Notes: generated from the sequence alone by a model not told the origin. 64,000 nt of DNA from Monodelphis domestica (GCF_027887165.1 NC_077232.1:18368755-18432754), one strand, 5' to 3'. Positions 9,898 to 21,589 are shown, numbered from the stretch's first letter. Numbers and translations: made by a program.

Positions 9898-10842
9898 ATG
9901 GAGAACAGATCTGAAGTGAATGAGTTCATCCTTGTAGGATTAACAGATGCCCCAGGGCTTCAGGTTCTATTCTTCATAATGGTCACCCTCATTTATCTCA
10001 TCATCTTGGTAGGGAACCTGGGGATAGTGGCTCTGATCTCCAGGGATTCCTGCCTCCATACTCCTATGTACTTTTTCCTCAGGAATCTGTCTCTGGTAGA
10101 TTTTGGTCTTTCTTCAACCATTATTCCCAAAGTGATGACTGGGCTCCTCACAGGGGACATGGTCATCTCTTATAATGCTTGTGCTACTCAGATGTTCTTC
10201 TTTGTGGCCTTTGCTGCTATTGAAAGTTTTCTTTTAGCCTTCATGGCCTATGATCGTCATGCTGCTGTGTGTAGACCCCTACATTATACCACTATCATGA
10301 CTTCAAAAATGTGTGCATATATGCTTAGTGGGGGTCACATCTGGGGATTTCTCTCCTCCTCCATTGTCATAGGAAGTATTTTTAGTCTTTCTTTCTGCAG
10401 GTCCAATGTAGTCCATCACTTTTTCTGTGATATTCCCCCTCTCTTGGTTCTCTCTTGCTCTGAAATTCACATCACTGAATCGATAGTCTTTATTTTAGGA
10501 TCATTAAATGGATCCTTGTCATTTCTCGTCATCTTTTTCTCTTATTTATTAATCTTCAATACTGTTCTAAAGATCCGTTCTGCTGATGGGCGTCAGAAAG
10601 CCTTCTCTACCTGTGCTTCCCATCTCACAGCAGTGTTCATATTTTATGGGACATGCACCTTCATGTACTTTCGACCCAGCTCAAGTCATTCAATGGACTC
10701 AGACAAAATGGTGTCAGTATTCTACACCATGGTTATACCTATGTTGAATCCTCTCATCTATAGTCTAAGAAACAAAGAAGTTAAGAATGCTTTCAGAAAA
10801 ACTATGAGAAGACAACGCCTTCAATTTGATCATCCTTTTTAA
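9898..10842 (+). CDS. Olfactory receptor, family 5 (OR5B-like), OR1
   Basis: This is an intact odorant GPCR of 314 residues, expected in the membrane of olfactory sensory neuron cilia and signalling through Golf. Hallmarks are an N-glycosylation site at N3, GN at 39-40 (TM1), LHTPMYFFL at 53-61, C95 paired with the loop cysteine C177, loop cysteines C167 and C187, MAYDRH at 116-121, SY at 215-216, [10 protein letters not shown] at 234-243, and [12 protein letters not shown] at 281-292. The start chosen has A at -3 and G at +4 and fits family length. An in-frame ATG at 9874 would add eight residues (MTSVSNDI). The DRY motif reads DRH. The TM4-loop 2 section is nearly identical to OR2, although the flanks pair this gene with OR3. 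The OR5B assignment rests on remembered family motifs, not a search. Confidence 0.95.
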   Translation: MENRSEVNEFILVGLTDAPGLQVLFFIMVTLIYLIILVGNLGIVALISRDSCLHTPMYFFLRNLSLVDFGLSSTIIPKVMTGLLTGDMVISYNACATQMFFFVAFAAIESFLLAFMAYDRHAAVCRPLHYTTIMTSKMCAYMLSGGHIWGFLSSSIVIGSIFSLSFCRSNVVHHFFCDIPPLLVLSCSEIHITESIVFILGSLNGSLSFLVIFFSYLLIFNTVLKIRSADGRQKAFSTCASHLTAVFIFYGTCTFMYFRPSSSHSMDSDKMVSVFYTMVIPMLNPLIYSLRNKEVKNAFRKTMRRQRLQFDHPF

Positions 10843-11035
10843 TTGGAGAAAAAAATGAATGTACAACTTCTTTCCTCTGTGATCCATTCTCCAATAAGTC
10901 TATTTTTCTTATTCACACAGTAGTGTAATCCATATTTTCCCAGAAGTAACATCGTGTAGCAGAAAATGCCATACACTTGGACTTGAGAACATATAATTTA
11001 AATTCAATGTCACAACCTTTTATATTGAGTAACTA
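10843..11035 (+). other. Probable 3' UTR of OR1
   Basis: Sequence after the stop is highly similar to that after OR3 (44071-44285). No AATAAA lies close to the stop. The nearest one (11310-11315) sits in the Mar1 SINE downstream, so the poly(A) site is undetermined. Confidence 0.4.
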
Positions 11036-11039
11036 TAGA

Positions 11040-11345
11040 GCCAAGCTGTGCAACCTAAGGAAGCGAAGTATCACAAGGGGTAGAGAAATGCATCTGAAAT
11101 CAGGAATATCTGAATTCAAATCTGACCACAGGCAATTATTACTGTTGTGACCCAAAGCAAGTGACTTAATGCTATTTTTCTCAACAACTTCATCTAAACA
11201 AACAAACAAACAAACAAACAAAAAAAAAACAATTAAAGGAGGATATACCAAACCACTTCAGTATCTTTGCCAAGAAAACTTCTCATGAGTTCCTGAAGTG
11301 TTAAAAAGAAATAAAGATGACTGAAGTACAATAACCTTATTCATC
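11040..11345 (+). repeat. Mar1-type SINE with (CAAA)n expansion
   Basis: Order of blocks: 'GAAATGCATCTGAAATCAGGA', 'GAATTCAAATCTGACCACAG', 'GTGACTTAAT', a CAAA run at 11199-11231, then 'CCAAACCACTTCAGTATC' and 'TTTGCCAAGAAAACTTCTCA'. It is also found downstream of OR2 (29370-29630) and OR3 (44290-45460, split by an LTR), so it predates the receptor duplications. Confidence 0.8.
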
Positions 11346-12190
11346 ACTTAAAGTCTGAGCCTCAGTTTCCTTATGTTTAAAGGGATTTAATTGTGATTCA
11401 TAATATTGTTTTACGGCATGAATAGTATCTGTGTACACACACATATACCCACACACAGACATATGCACCTATATGCCACTAAACAAGTATACATATACTC
11501 ATGATATAGAAATTCTAGCCATTATCCTTTTAAGTTGGACGAGAAGCTACTTAAGTTTTGGATGGCATAATACTTGTAGAGCAAAGTCACTAAGTTTCTT
11601 GGAAAGTGTAATGTTACCCCTTCAACCACAGTGGTGCTTCTAAATGCATACTAACTTAAGCTCTTTAGAAAAAAGTATATGACACAATTTAAAAATTAGA
11701 TCTCATTACTATATTTTCTAATGCTATGCAAAGCTTTTTCAGCAAAACAATTACTTCTTGACTTGTAGAATTTACTGATTTCTACACTTTTTACACGCAT
11801 ACAAAATCTAATTATCTCTTATTGAGCCAGTTAAAGCTGGATCCAAAACACTCCTACAGTAAGGCTAACATTTAAGAATGAATATAAATTACAAACTCAT
11901 CCTTAATGGCTGGAAAGAAATTTGAAAGATAACGAGGGAGAGAGAGGTCTTTCATTGTAATATCAGTGTAGCATCCTGATGCCAACCTCAACAGAAATTC
12001 AATTTTAACTAATAAGTTCTTTAGGTGCTTCAAATGTTTCCGTGTCTGAATAGGAATTCCTGTGAAATTTTCTTTAACATATTTTCTTTTTCTATGGAAA
12101 GAAATAAAGACTTTCCACTATTTGTCAAGTTCAATTATTTTCTATGAGCTGGAGACCCATATTGGGAGAAACATAAGAATTATTCCCACA
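11346..12190. other. OR downstream flank, no gene seen
   Basis: Shared with the OR2 flank (29630-30490) and OR3 flank (45460-46310). All three stop matching just after 'GGGAGAAACATAAGAA', which marks the right border of the ancestral duplicated unit. Confidence 0.6.
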
Positions 12191-12194
12191 TTGT

Positions 12195-12820
12195 GAATTT
12201 CAGATTTACTCCACCCTTCTTAGTTGAACAAAAACAGGACTGTCTACATCCCTACTTATGGATTAAGTGTTGAGAAAGTTGGCTTTTGAGAGACATGTGC
12301 TAGCAAATGACAAATAAGAAAAAAAATTGACAGACTCCTTGGTCTGTCTTAAGTGAAGCTTAAGCTACCATTGGTAAATGTGAGACTCAAGAAGTGATGT
12401 AAAAAACTGTCTATATATATTTACATCACTTCCTCTCTCTGGGTGTCCATTGGCAGAGACATGGCTGGTGGTAGCATGCTGGGTGTTGTAAAAATGGACA
12501 TTTGCACCCCAGACTTCAATCCCCAGAAGTCCTTGGTACTTCCCAGAATTCTCTATCATCTCACCTGAGTCTCCACCTGGGTGAGAACGCAATTTAATGT
12601 TTAAAGGGCCCTCTGCCTCCCAAGAGCTCTCTTCTTCCGCTTCTAAGCACATGTGTCTCTCTACTCGGCATGTAAGATATAGTAAGTGAAATGTGAATGG
12701 GCTAATCAGCCCTAGGTACATAATTTTACTATTTTGAATTTCTTTCTCCTTGATTTCTAATAATCTTTAACAAACCTCATAAAATATAATATTTTTATCA
12801 GTAGAAACTAATTTAACTTT
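12195..12820. other. Array-1-specific stretch, LTR-like, no gene seen
   Basis: Absent from the equivalent place in the second array (46315-46790 carries different DNA). It includes a CT-rich, moderately GC-rich part and a perfect hairpin (12391-12432). A minus-strand 118-codon frame (12365-12721) has no recognisable protein features. It may be an old LTR, with low confidence. Confidence 0.35.
12391..12432. repeat. Perfect 13-bp inverted repeat (hairpin)
   Basis: GAAGTGATGTAAA (12391-12403) is mirrored exactly by TTTACATCACTTC (12420-12432) across a 16-base TA-rich spacer. The half-sites contain TGATGTAA, which resembles a CREB/ATF-type half-site. No function can be inferred from sequence alone. 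Confidence 0.8.
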
Positions 12821-13269
12821 TCCAGTTTGGAATTACCACTCAAAGGCACTAAGGGGTATGGGAATAATGGAAACCCTGAGGCTATCTACCCTGCTTTCAA
12901 CACATTCCTTGAAGACATTATCTAAGGGGAATAGCTCTTGTGGAGATGTAATCTGGTAACTGTTTATTCAGATTCTGTACTCCTTACCTTCTCTGTAACC
13001 AGTGCTATTAAAGACCTGATGAAAAAAATATTCTTGCCACCAAAGATATTGACCACTTTCAAATGGTTGACCATTAGAAATCGATATGTATTTTAATAAT
13101 TAAATGAAAAAAGATGATTAATATAAATGGAAATGACACTAAGGAGTATGTAATATGTATCGCCATGTGCTCCATTATAGCAGTCTAGTCCATTATATGA
13201 CATTTGCATCTGAAAATTTAAATGTCTTTTTCTTGATTCAATCTTAGCCCTTGTTAGTAGGGGATTTTT

Positions 13270-13350
13270 TTTTCAATGTGTACTCCAGAATTTGTCACAG
13301 TACTTTGTACATAGTAGGGACCTAATAAATGCTTTTTTATCGTTCATTTA
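13270..13350 (+). repeat. L2/MIR-type 3' end
   Basis: 'ACTTTGTACATAGTAGGGAC' followed by 'CTAATAAATGCTTTTTTAT' is the familiar L2/MIR 3' terminus. Copies are at 47210-47295 and 55275-55355. Confidence 0.65.
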
Positions 13351-13569
13351 TTTATTATTACTTTTTATTGTTGTAAATACAACACAGAAGGTAGTCACAT
13401 GATTCTCTTCAATCAACACAATAGACTTTGCTATGCAGGAAAGTTACAATTACTATTGCCAAGAGAGAATCTGAAAGTTTTGAAAAATGTGCATTTTTGC
13501 AAGTTTTTGCAAAACAAATTTTGCAAAAATACTGATGGATATCCCTTTAATTTCTTATTCATTACCACC

Positions 13570-13780
13570 AGAAAGATAGCCATCTTCCAATTGATGAGTA
13601 TATAAAAGACATAAACAAACAATTTTTGGATGAAGAAATCAAAGCCATATATAGAATTATTTAAAAAGTGGTCTAAATCATTTCATTAGAGAAATATAGA
13701 CCAAAACAATTCTGAGACAGTATCACACCCAAATTAGCTAAAATGAAAAAAAGAGCAAAATAACAAATGATCAATATAGA
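13570..13780 (+). repeat. L1 ORF2 C-terminal fragment
   Basis: 'TTTTTGGATGAAGAAATCAAAGC', 'CATTTCATTAGAGAAAT' and 'GCTAAAATGA' follow the L1 ORF2 3' coding region. Copies are at 47520-47705 and 55580-55770. It is a short non-functional piece. Confidence 0.6.
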
Positions 13781-15480
13781 AACACTTTCTAACATAGTCA
13801 TTCAGCTCAATAAATTCAGTGAGGACTATCCCATAAACTTCTTTGCTGTCTTGAGGGTTATGTATATTTTTATTCCACAGATACAAATATGAACACCTAA
13901 GATAACCGAAGATGACTACAGTTATTACTAGATGAGTGATGAGAAGTCAAAATAACATACAAGCATTCTCATTTCTTAACAGAAAATAAGGGTGAAAATG
14001 TGTTTATAATTAGGACTGTGGCATGTGGTCCCTATAAAAGATCCAGGAAATATAGTGAGCTAATCAGAAACTGATGGATCACTGTTTTGTTTCATGAGGT
14101 CTGAGATAATTTAATTAAAACCTTCATTAAGGAAGAGGTTTCAATAATCTGCAGTGGTTTTATAGATGTATTCTTTTTTTCCCTTTTAAAAATTAAGATT
14201 TCATATATTGGAATCAATCAATATTTAGCCAAGTAAGTGATTAATTAAGGGTAATGCTTGACTAGAAAGAAATAAAAATGTAGTAACTGTAGTTATAAGT
14301 TTACTAAGCAACCTGAATGTAAAGTATTTAGCTGTTTTCTCTGTAGCCTCATTTTAAATGTTATTCCTATAACTTTTTATAACCAAGTAAGCCTTCATTT
14401 TGCAATAGGGTGTTTTCCTATTCAGCAAAGGACCTCTGTACCATGTAACCCACCACTGGGAAGGTGAATGTTCTCCACAAAGAAATTTTGTATACCATAG
14501 GACTCAGTAATGGGAAGATGAATACTCTAATAGAAGATCTATTCTGTTGTCCTATTCAAGCAGGGGAGAGACTAAATAGATTGAAGATTGTCAGAGTATC
14601 ACTGATCTTCAGTAACATTGTAGGATGTCATTATGAGTGGAGAAAAATACAGGTTTCACTTGAGAATAATGAATTCAGCAATCTTTTTGACTAAAATTAA
14701 TTAATGGAGTGTTCAGGAGAACTTATAAAGCACTTTCCCAAGCAGTCTGCAATCTACTGGGAAGTTGAAAATTCTTAATGTAAATGTAATGACCTGTTTT
14801 GAAATTATGCAATGAATGAATGAAAGGAATGAAAAATCTATAGGCCTAGTCTGTACCATTGCTCTGATTCATTATAAATCTTTAAGCCTTTTTTTAAATT
14901 CTCTTACTTATGTGGATATAACCAAATCCACTTCCAAATGGAGGTATATTCTGGTGAAAAATGTGTTTTTGTTTTTTTTTTAAATTTCAAAGGAAGGTGA
15001 CCAAACAACATTTCATAAGGGGACAGTCTCCATTAGGTCTTCTCCTCAAATAGAAAAAAGCCAAAGGCAAAATATTGAATATTCTTGCACAATTTTCCAA
15101 TCAATCTCTTTAACTCTTTATTCATATTCTCTTTCCTTAAGACTGAGGATAGTAAGGAATATGAAACCTTGGATTAATTCTTCGATTAATTGGCATAAAG
15201 TCTAGGCAGGATAGTATCTGTAAAATGAGAGCCACAATCAGAATCTATCTGAAGAGAAGGTCAACACTTTGGAACACTTTCTCTTAATTTGACAGAGAGG
15301 CTACATCTCCTTTTGAATTTGAAAAAGCCTCAATGCTTCCAATTAATTGGTCAACTTTAACAAGCAATGATTTAAATTTCCCACCTTAGAAATAATGAGA
15401 AAATCAATTTGCATATCATTGAAGTGTTGATAAGTGAGAGGATGACTACCATATGACATTTTTTAAGTTTTTCCATTAAA
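13780..15480 (-). mobile_element. Endogenous retrovirus fossil: integrase and env pieces
   Basis: A minus-strand relic whose high-coordinate part (about 15040-15480) aligns with the integrase-like stretch at 51413-51697. Its low-coordinate part aligns with the env-type sequence in A (1340-1760). Compared with A it appears to lack most of the env middle. Family: gammaretrovirus-like ERV1, judged from integrase character. It is broken throughout and ancient, since it is shared by C, C'1 and C'2. Confidence 0.6.
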
Positions 15481-15484
15481 CTAA

Positions 15485-16285
15485 CAACTAAGCACCTATT
15501 TTGTGAAAGTGGTAGAATAGTTACAAATTTTAGAGTTTGAATGGATTAGTGTAATGTTTCCCATTTAGTGGTTCACAAATTCATTGGGAGTTTACAATGC
15601 TAGTCAAAGGAATTAAAGCAAACCAAACGTAATTCTTTCCATAAGCAGTAAATAATATATCAATTAAATTACAATTTGTTTCTTCTGTGAAAACAACCAT
15701 GCATACGATTGAAGCCATTTAGCTTTTTTTTTCTGCAGAAAGTGGAAATTGTCATAATCATGTCAATAGCAATTTGAGGGTTTGTGCAAATATAATATCA
15801 AAATATTGCACTGCCCATGATAAGATTGAGGGGTTCTTTCAGTTTTTCAGGTTCTCAAATTGTTCTCAAATTGCCCCAAGGATTCTATATTTGAATGCAA
15901 TCTAAACAGTACTCTAGAATAGCTTCCTTGTTTCCCTCTATCACCACGTAATCAGACTTAATAATTTGAGAAATCTTTTCACATTATATTATGGAGATGG
16001 TGTGAAGTTTCCTGTTGTTCATTCTGCCTAAATATCAGGTGGCTTGGGAATCAGACTCATGGAGCATTCTCATTACAAGCTATCTTGAAACCATCATTAG
16101 ACCATTTCAGATTTTCCATTGAGAGAAACTTCATATTGCCTCTCATTTCAGTATTTTTCAAATTTTGAAACTTCCCAAAGTTGTAAATTTCCTATCTATA
16201 ACCATCATCTTCAAATATTATTATTCCTCCACTGGCAAATTTTCAAATGATCTATTGAAGCTGGTCAGTCATTCCATAGAATTTC
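15485..16285. other. Block C spacer, no gene seen
   Basis: Shared with C'1 (51900-52765). It may continue the retroviral relic, but nothing recognisable remains. Confidence 0.45.
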
Positions 16286-16289
16286 TTTG

Positions 16290-16545
16290 AGAGTATAGCC
16301 AGTTATATAGCAACTAGTATATGCCAGGCACTGGGCTAAGTATGTAAAAAAAACTAGGGCATTTGATCCGCACAACATCCAGAGGAGACAGGTGCTATTA
16401 TTAACACCATTTTAAAGTTGAGAGCACTGAAGCAAACAGAAGTGAAATGATTTGTCCAAGGCTACACAGCTAGTGTCTGAGAATGGATTTGAAATGAGAT
16501 ATTCCTAACTACAGGCTAAATGCACTTTGCTGTGTGTCCAGACTC
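16290..16545 (+). repeat. MIR-family SINE
   Basis: 'ATATGCCAGGCACTGGGCTAAG', 'GATCCGCACAACATCC', 'GGTGCTATTATTA', 'CATTTTAAAGTTGAGAG' and 'AAGGCTACACAGCTAGTGTC' follow the MIR/THER consensus closely. The C'1 copy is at 52770-53025, and a partial C'2 copy is at 57690-57835. Confidence 0.85.
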
Positions 16546-16689
16546 TGCCTTCAAGAAAATAGTAATACCTGAAGAAAAATTTTCCCTATCAAGCTTAGGC
16601 TTTATCTAAATATTGGTAAAAGGAAGGAAACACCTGCAACTCAACTTTGAGAACATTTCTTATTCTTTTTCCCCATCTTCTAGGTGAGG

Positions 16690-16775
16690 ACTCTCTTTTT
16701 CATCTTTTTGTATTCTCAGCACATAGAACAGTGCTTGACACATAGTAAGAGCTCACTAAATATTGTTGACTTAAT
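16690..16775 (+). repeat. L2 3' end
   Basis: 'TATTCTCAGCACATAGAACAG', 'TGCTTGACACATAGTAAG' and 'CTAAATATTGTTGACT' match the L2 3' terminus. Copies are at 53170-53250 and 57995-58075. Confidence 0.75.
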
Positions 16776-16779
16776 GATC

Positions 16780-18100
16780 ATTACTCAGTAGAAAAGCAAA
16801 TCATTCATTTATTTTTAGTGATTGGTTAGGAAGCTAAATTTACAAATAAATAATTCCTCTTTTCCACAAATAAATTATAATATTGTCCTACCATTTTCTA
16901 TGTCATATTTTTATGAGCAAAGAGAGTATATGGATGTTCATGGAAGACTAGTACCTCTTCTTTGTGAGCTTACCAAGCCCTTTTCAGGGCTGCTCTCCTC
17001 CTTTTGACTTGGATAACTTTGGAAGCCAGAATAAGGTAGAAGACTATAGAATTGTGCCTCACTAAGACCTTATTCATGCACAAGCCAAAGGATATCACAA
17101 CAATATCATGTTGGTCCATTCATATTATCAAGGACAACTATGTGAGCAAAATTTCATTTTATTCTTGTTTTAAATCAAAATGCAGGCCCAAACTTGATAT
17201 TTTGCTTTGCTTAAGATTGTGTTCAGCCAAACACATTTTAAAATATAGTATTAAATTTTTCTTACATATAGGTATGTATATATATATATAAAATAAACAT
17301 GTATATATCATTTAAATAAATATTTTAGCTTATAGCTGAATTTATTAAAATAATTCTATTCAATAAAATGTGTAGAACAAAAAATTATTATGCAGTTTGA
17401 TAGATAATGGAAAAAATTTAAGTTCTTGCTGGATTACTTCTCTTAACTCTTTCATGATGTCCCACATAAATTATTCATAATAATTAATTGAAGTTTTATA
17501 ACAACATTTAGGGTATTGAAAATTATAGAATGAATTAAAATCTTGTATTTTATACTTCTAATTGAATAGCCTGAATTTTCTAATGAGTATTTCTGGCAAA
17601 AGTTATCATTATATTTCTTAAGAGAACATACATGCAATCACCTGCAGAAATATACACAAACACATACACATACCATGAACTGGGTCTGTGTGATTCCAGA
17701 TTATGAACAATTTTTGAGGCAGTATACATCATGTTTCAGGTAACCCAATTAGAAAAGTATGTAAGTTTTCTTTCTAAATTTCATCTGGGATTTAACTGAC
17801 AATTCTAGCCTACTGAGATATTTTTGAATCTTGAATGGACCAGACAGTGTTAGCCATCCCTCCCAGCTTTTTTTAATGTCATAATTTGATTAGTGTGAAA
17901 ATATTTGTTCGTCCAAGTAAATGATTAATTAATTCAATTCCACCATAATTTACAAAGCCACTCTCTTAAGTAATGCCCAGTTCTAAGTGTGATAAGACAA
18001 ATAAATATTTTGTCAATCCATGAGGAATCAAATTCTATTTGGTGAAATTAAAAATAAAATTTTATAATGAATATTATATATAAATATTTCAACATAAATA
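16780..18100. other. Block C right part and spacer, no gene seen
   Basis: AT-rich DNA. 16780-17645 matches 58085-58950. 17645-18100 has no counterpart in the second array, where it is deleted. A small (TA)n lies at about 17278-17290. No gene or RNA was recognised. Confidence 0.5.
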
Positions 18101-18103
18101 TAT

Positions 18104-18756
18104 TAGTAGTAGTAGTAGTAGTAGTCTCTCAGTGACCGAGAATGACAATTATCTTTGTGAGTTTTCATCTATGGTTTACCCTCATATGGCTTTGAAGTCC
18201 AAAGACTGAGGCGCAGAGTTTGTGGCACATGGGGCATGGGACGCCAGTTGTGACGGGAGGTGCAGTTGTGGCCTGGTGTCGGCGTTCATGCACAGTAGCA
18301 AGACGTCGACGTCGCTTATCTTCAAAGGTGGTGGCAGCATGGTTAATGTGGGTGCCAGCTGCTCTTGTCAGAGGCAGCAAGTTCTAGTTGCTTTGGTGTA
18401 ATACCAGCCCACTTCAAGTTTGACTTTAGATGATCCTTGTACCTTTTCTTTGGGTGGCCTTGTTTCCTGAGTCCAGCAGAAAGTTCACCATAGAATACCT
18501 GTCTTGGTATTTGCTGTGGGTCCATGTGGATGACGTGTCCAGACCATCGTAGCTGGGTTTTGAGGACCATGACTTCGATGCTGGTGGAGTTGGCTCTGTC
18601 GAGGACTTCCTGGTTGGTGATTTGATCCTGCCATCGGATCCTCATGATTGACTGGAGAGAGCGTTGGTGGAATTGCTCCAACTGCTTCATGTGCTTCTGG
18701 TATAGTGTCCATGTCTCGTAATCTGTACAGGAGCGAGCTGAGGACCACTGTGTTAT
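18104..18756 (-). mobile_element. 5'-truncated LINE: C-terminal part of ORF2
   Basis: The minus strand encodes the post-RT C-terminus of a non-LTR retrotransposon. Motifs include FHQRSLQSIMRIRWQD, LRWSGHVIHMDP, FYGELSAGLRKQGHPKKR and a terminal C2H2-like CPMCHKLCASVFGLQSHMR. A frame change lies near 18350-18375 between the last two parts. The 3' end carries a (TAG)n/(CTA)n tail at 18105-18123. It is the same family as 48550-50690. The clade is uncertain; it is not L1 or BovB. The host part of the array is deleted in copy 2. Confidence 0.8.
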
Positions 18757-18844
18757 ACATATAACTACACATAACATACAACATAATTATATATGAACAA
18801 TAAATACAAGGGAATTTTGAAGCGAGTAGGACATACTAACAGGT

Positions 18845-20595
18845 AGGAGTGTAGGAAAGACATTTGCAACATGACAGTGAGCCGTGGTTTACTCCTTCGT
18901 CGGTTTAAGTCTTCAACAAATTCTGAAAATTCTGAATCTGCTTTTCCCTGTCTTCCTTCACATTTTGTCCTCAAGATCAGGAGTAGGAAATATGTCAAAG
19001 GCTCTACTTAAATCTAGCCAGTGTTCTCCTCCATTACTAATCAAATAGAACTTTGAGGGCAAGTGCCCTTGAACCCCAGAATCTGCATGGTTAGATGGAG
19101 ACCATGGCAAACAGGTAAACTGGCAAATCTGAGTAGATTATAAAAAGGAATAGTCTTAATATCAATAATAATGAGAATATAATTTGCAATTTGGAAATGA
19201 ATATCCTCATAACAGTCCTGAGAATTAGTGCATGTTTGCAAATATACTTATTTATATTTCAGAAATGAGGAAATCAAGCTTTATTCAGGATAAATTAATT
19301 GCCTAAAGTGTCACAGTAACCTCTCATTCTACCCCAAATCTTCTACCACCAAATTCAGTGATCTTTTCCCGAGCCTTCCTTATGGATATCTTTGCACTAC
19401 TTCACCTTAGTTTCATTGTCAGTATCACATTTCATGTTACCCAAAATCTGATTGTATTCAGATCTGAGATGATCATACCCATTTCAAAAATTAACTGAGA
19501 CTTGGAGATTTTCAATAACTTTGTCCATGTCACATACCTAGGTGTAATAGAATCAACTTTTAGTCACAACAAACTTAGAATAACAAAATACCCATGAGAA
19601 AATTTTCTTTGTGTACTCATACTTTCCCCTCATTGGTCAGAGAAGAATTTAATGGCTTGTTTTGTTCATGAGTTGGCAGCTGAGCTGCCTTGTATCTCCA
19701 AGGGACCCATAGTTCCTCAGAGATTCAGGTCTCCAAAATCTGGATAAAATTCCTGTTGCAGTCCTAACTTCAGCTCTTGACATTGAAATATTCTACTTTA
19801 GTGTTCCATTTAGTGCTACCAGATTGTGGGTCCAATTCAGTTAGACATTTATTCATTCCTCTGGTTTATTTTGTGTTTCCTGAGGCTGAGTTGAATGGAG
19901 GATAGGAGTGGACATCCTTAACTGGATTGTCATCCATGCCACAGCAATGGCCAGGAGTGACTACTTTCCCACTAGAAATTTTTGACCTCTTTGTCCCTGT
20001 GACCAAGGAGATATTTCTCTAAAGGAATCACATGCTTCCTCAGGTTGGAATTTCAGGGTCCAAACCTAAATATAAAGTTCTTGGCTAACTCTCCTCTTTG
20101 GAGTCCTAGCCACCTTACTCCATATTGAACCAGGTTCTAGAATATCCAGTCTAAGACTGCTGTGTTTATATAGATAGTAACATGGCATAGTAAAAATATT
20201 TCTCGAACTGGAGAAAGGAAGAATTGGGAAAAAAAACAATATCTCTAACTAATCCACCATTTCCACACTGGTAAGTCAATTGACTTCTTCCATTTCCTTT
20301 AAAATATGCAAAATGATATTTGTGGTACACATCTCGTGGGGCTATTTTAGGGCTCCAATAAAATCATGTCTGTAAATTGTTTTCCAACACCTAAAAGCTC
20401 TAGAAACAACACCTGAGGTTTTTCAAGTTCAGCATCCTTTAGTAACTGAAGGGATAATTTCAGTAATGGCTTACCCCTCAGTCCTAATGAAGAGTTTATT
20501 AAATAATGTCAGTAATGGATATATAGTATTCACAGTACTGCATTAAATTTGTGAGATAAGGGGTTGATAACCAAGTTTAGGGGAGACAAAATCCT
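18845..20595. other. A/B-shared flank, no gene seen
   Basis: Counterpart of 3146-4840. No preserved reading frame across copies. Confidence 0.55.
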
Positions 20596-20599
20596 TGCC

Positions 20600-20805
20600 A
20601 TCAATGCTAAAACTCACATTTATGTAGGACTTAAATATTTGCAAAATCTTTCTATCACTCTTCTCATTTGAATCTCCTGAGAACTATGTGAGAATAGTAT
20701 TATTATTATCCTCATTTTTATAGAGAGCTTAAGGTTTATTGACTTAAATGACTTTTCCATATATTTATATATAATATTTATCAGGGTCTGAGGTAGAATT
20801 TTAAT
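20600..20805 (+). repeat. MIR/THER-type SINE relic
   Basis: B copy of the element at 4845-5045, with the 'AAACTCACATTTATGTAGGAC' and 'ATTATTATCCTCATTTTTATAG' landmarks. Confidence 0.7.
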
Positions 20806-21296
20806 CCAGTTAATTCCTCCTTCTTCTGAATATTGCTATTTTTGGAATGTTTTCCTTATATCAAACCTAAATTTATTTCTTCTTAGTATCTACCTTTTGC
20901 CCCTGTTTTTACCTTTGAGTTCAAGTAGGACAAGTCATAGCATTCCACTATATAGGAATCCTTCAAATATATGGAAATAAATTTCATCTCAATCCCTGTC
21001 CCATATTTTATCTTTTCTAGGCTAAACACCCTCAGTTTCTTCTACCAATTCCAAAAAGTGAGATTTCAAACCTTTCACCATTTTGAAATTCTCTAGCCAA
21101 TCAATTTCCTTTTCATTGTGGAGAACATCCAACTGAACACATTGGTCCAAGTGCTGAGTACTAAAGATCACATTTTGTGTCTGGTTATTGTTCATCTCAG
21201 TTCAACATAAAGTCAAATTCCTTTTCTTTCTAGTCACATAGGTCCCAAAGTTGTGTTGGAGAACAAATGATCCAATGTGTTTAAAATACTTTGTGA

Positions 21297-21560
21297 AATT
21301 TAAAGAGGCTCCTCTGGTACATTGGATAGAGCTGTGCGAATAGAATTAAGAAGCCCCACATTGAAACTCATCCTCAGACATGATGCAATCCTGGGAAATT
21401 CCATTAATATTTGTTTTCTTTAGTTTCCTCAAATTTAAAATGTATTTGTTTAATAATAGTCCTTTTATCTCAGGATCATCATGAGAATCAAGTAATATGT
21501 TAAAGTGTCTGGTATGGTACTTGATTCATAATTTATGCTATAGAAATGTTACTTCACTTC
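21297..21560 (+). repeat. tRNA-derived SINE (MIR/Mon-like)
   Basis: B copy of the element at 5725-5995: 'CATTGGATAGAGCTG', 'TTTAGTTTCCTCAAA', 'AGGATCATCATGAGAATCAAGTAA'. Confidence 0.65.
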
Positions 21561-21589
21561 GCTTCACCAATAGAGCTTCTAGTTTACAT

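Larger units (their letters stand above)
1..12190. repeat. Segmental duplication unit A (contains OR1)
   Basis: The first base matches 31970, and co-linear similarity to unit A' (31970-46310) continues through the receptor to about 12190, with copy-specific insertions in each. Landmarks include the telomere-like insert (6644 and 39163) and the receptor start (9898 and 43126, offset 33228). From about 3160 onward the unit is also alignable, more distantly, with unit B (18840-30490). This is read by eye; exact ends need an alignment. Confidence 0.88.
12820..17645. repeat. Segmental duplication block C
   Basis: Co-linear with C'1 (46790-54655) and, from about 13265, with C'2 (55262-58952). It contains L2-type, L1, retroviral and MIR relics in the same order in each copy. 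C lacks the SINE1 found in both C'1 and C'2. Confidence 0.85.

Noticed and set aside
18165-18380. A possible small C2H2 zinc-finger gene on the minus strand
   Set aside because: It is the C-terminal finger of a LINE ORF2, contiguous with the rest of the LINE tail and followed by its short-repeat 3' end.
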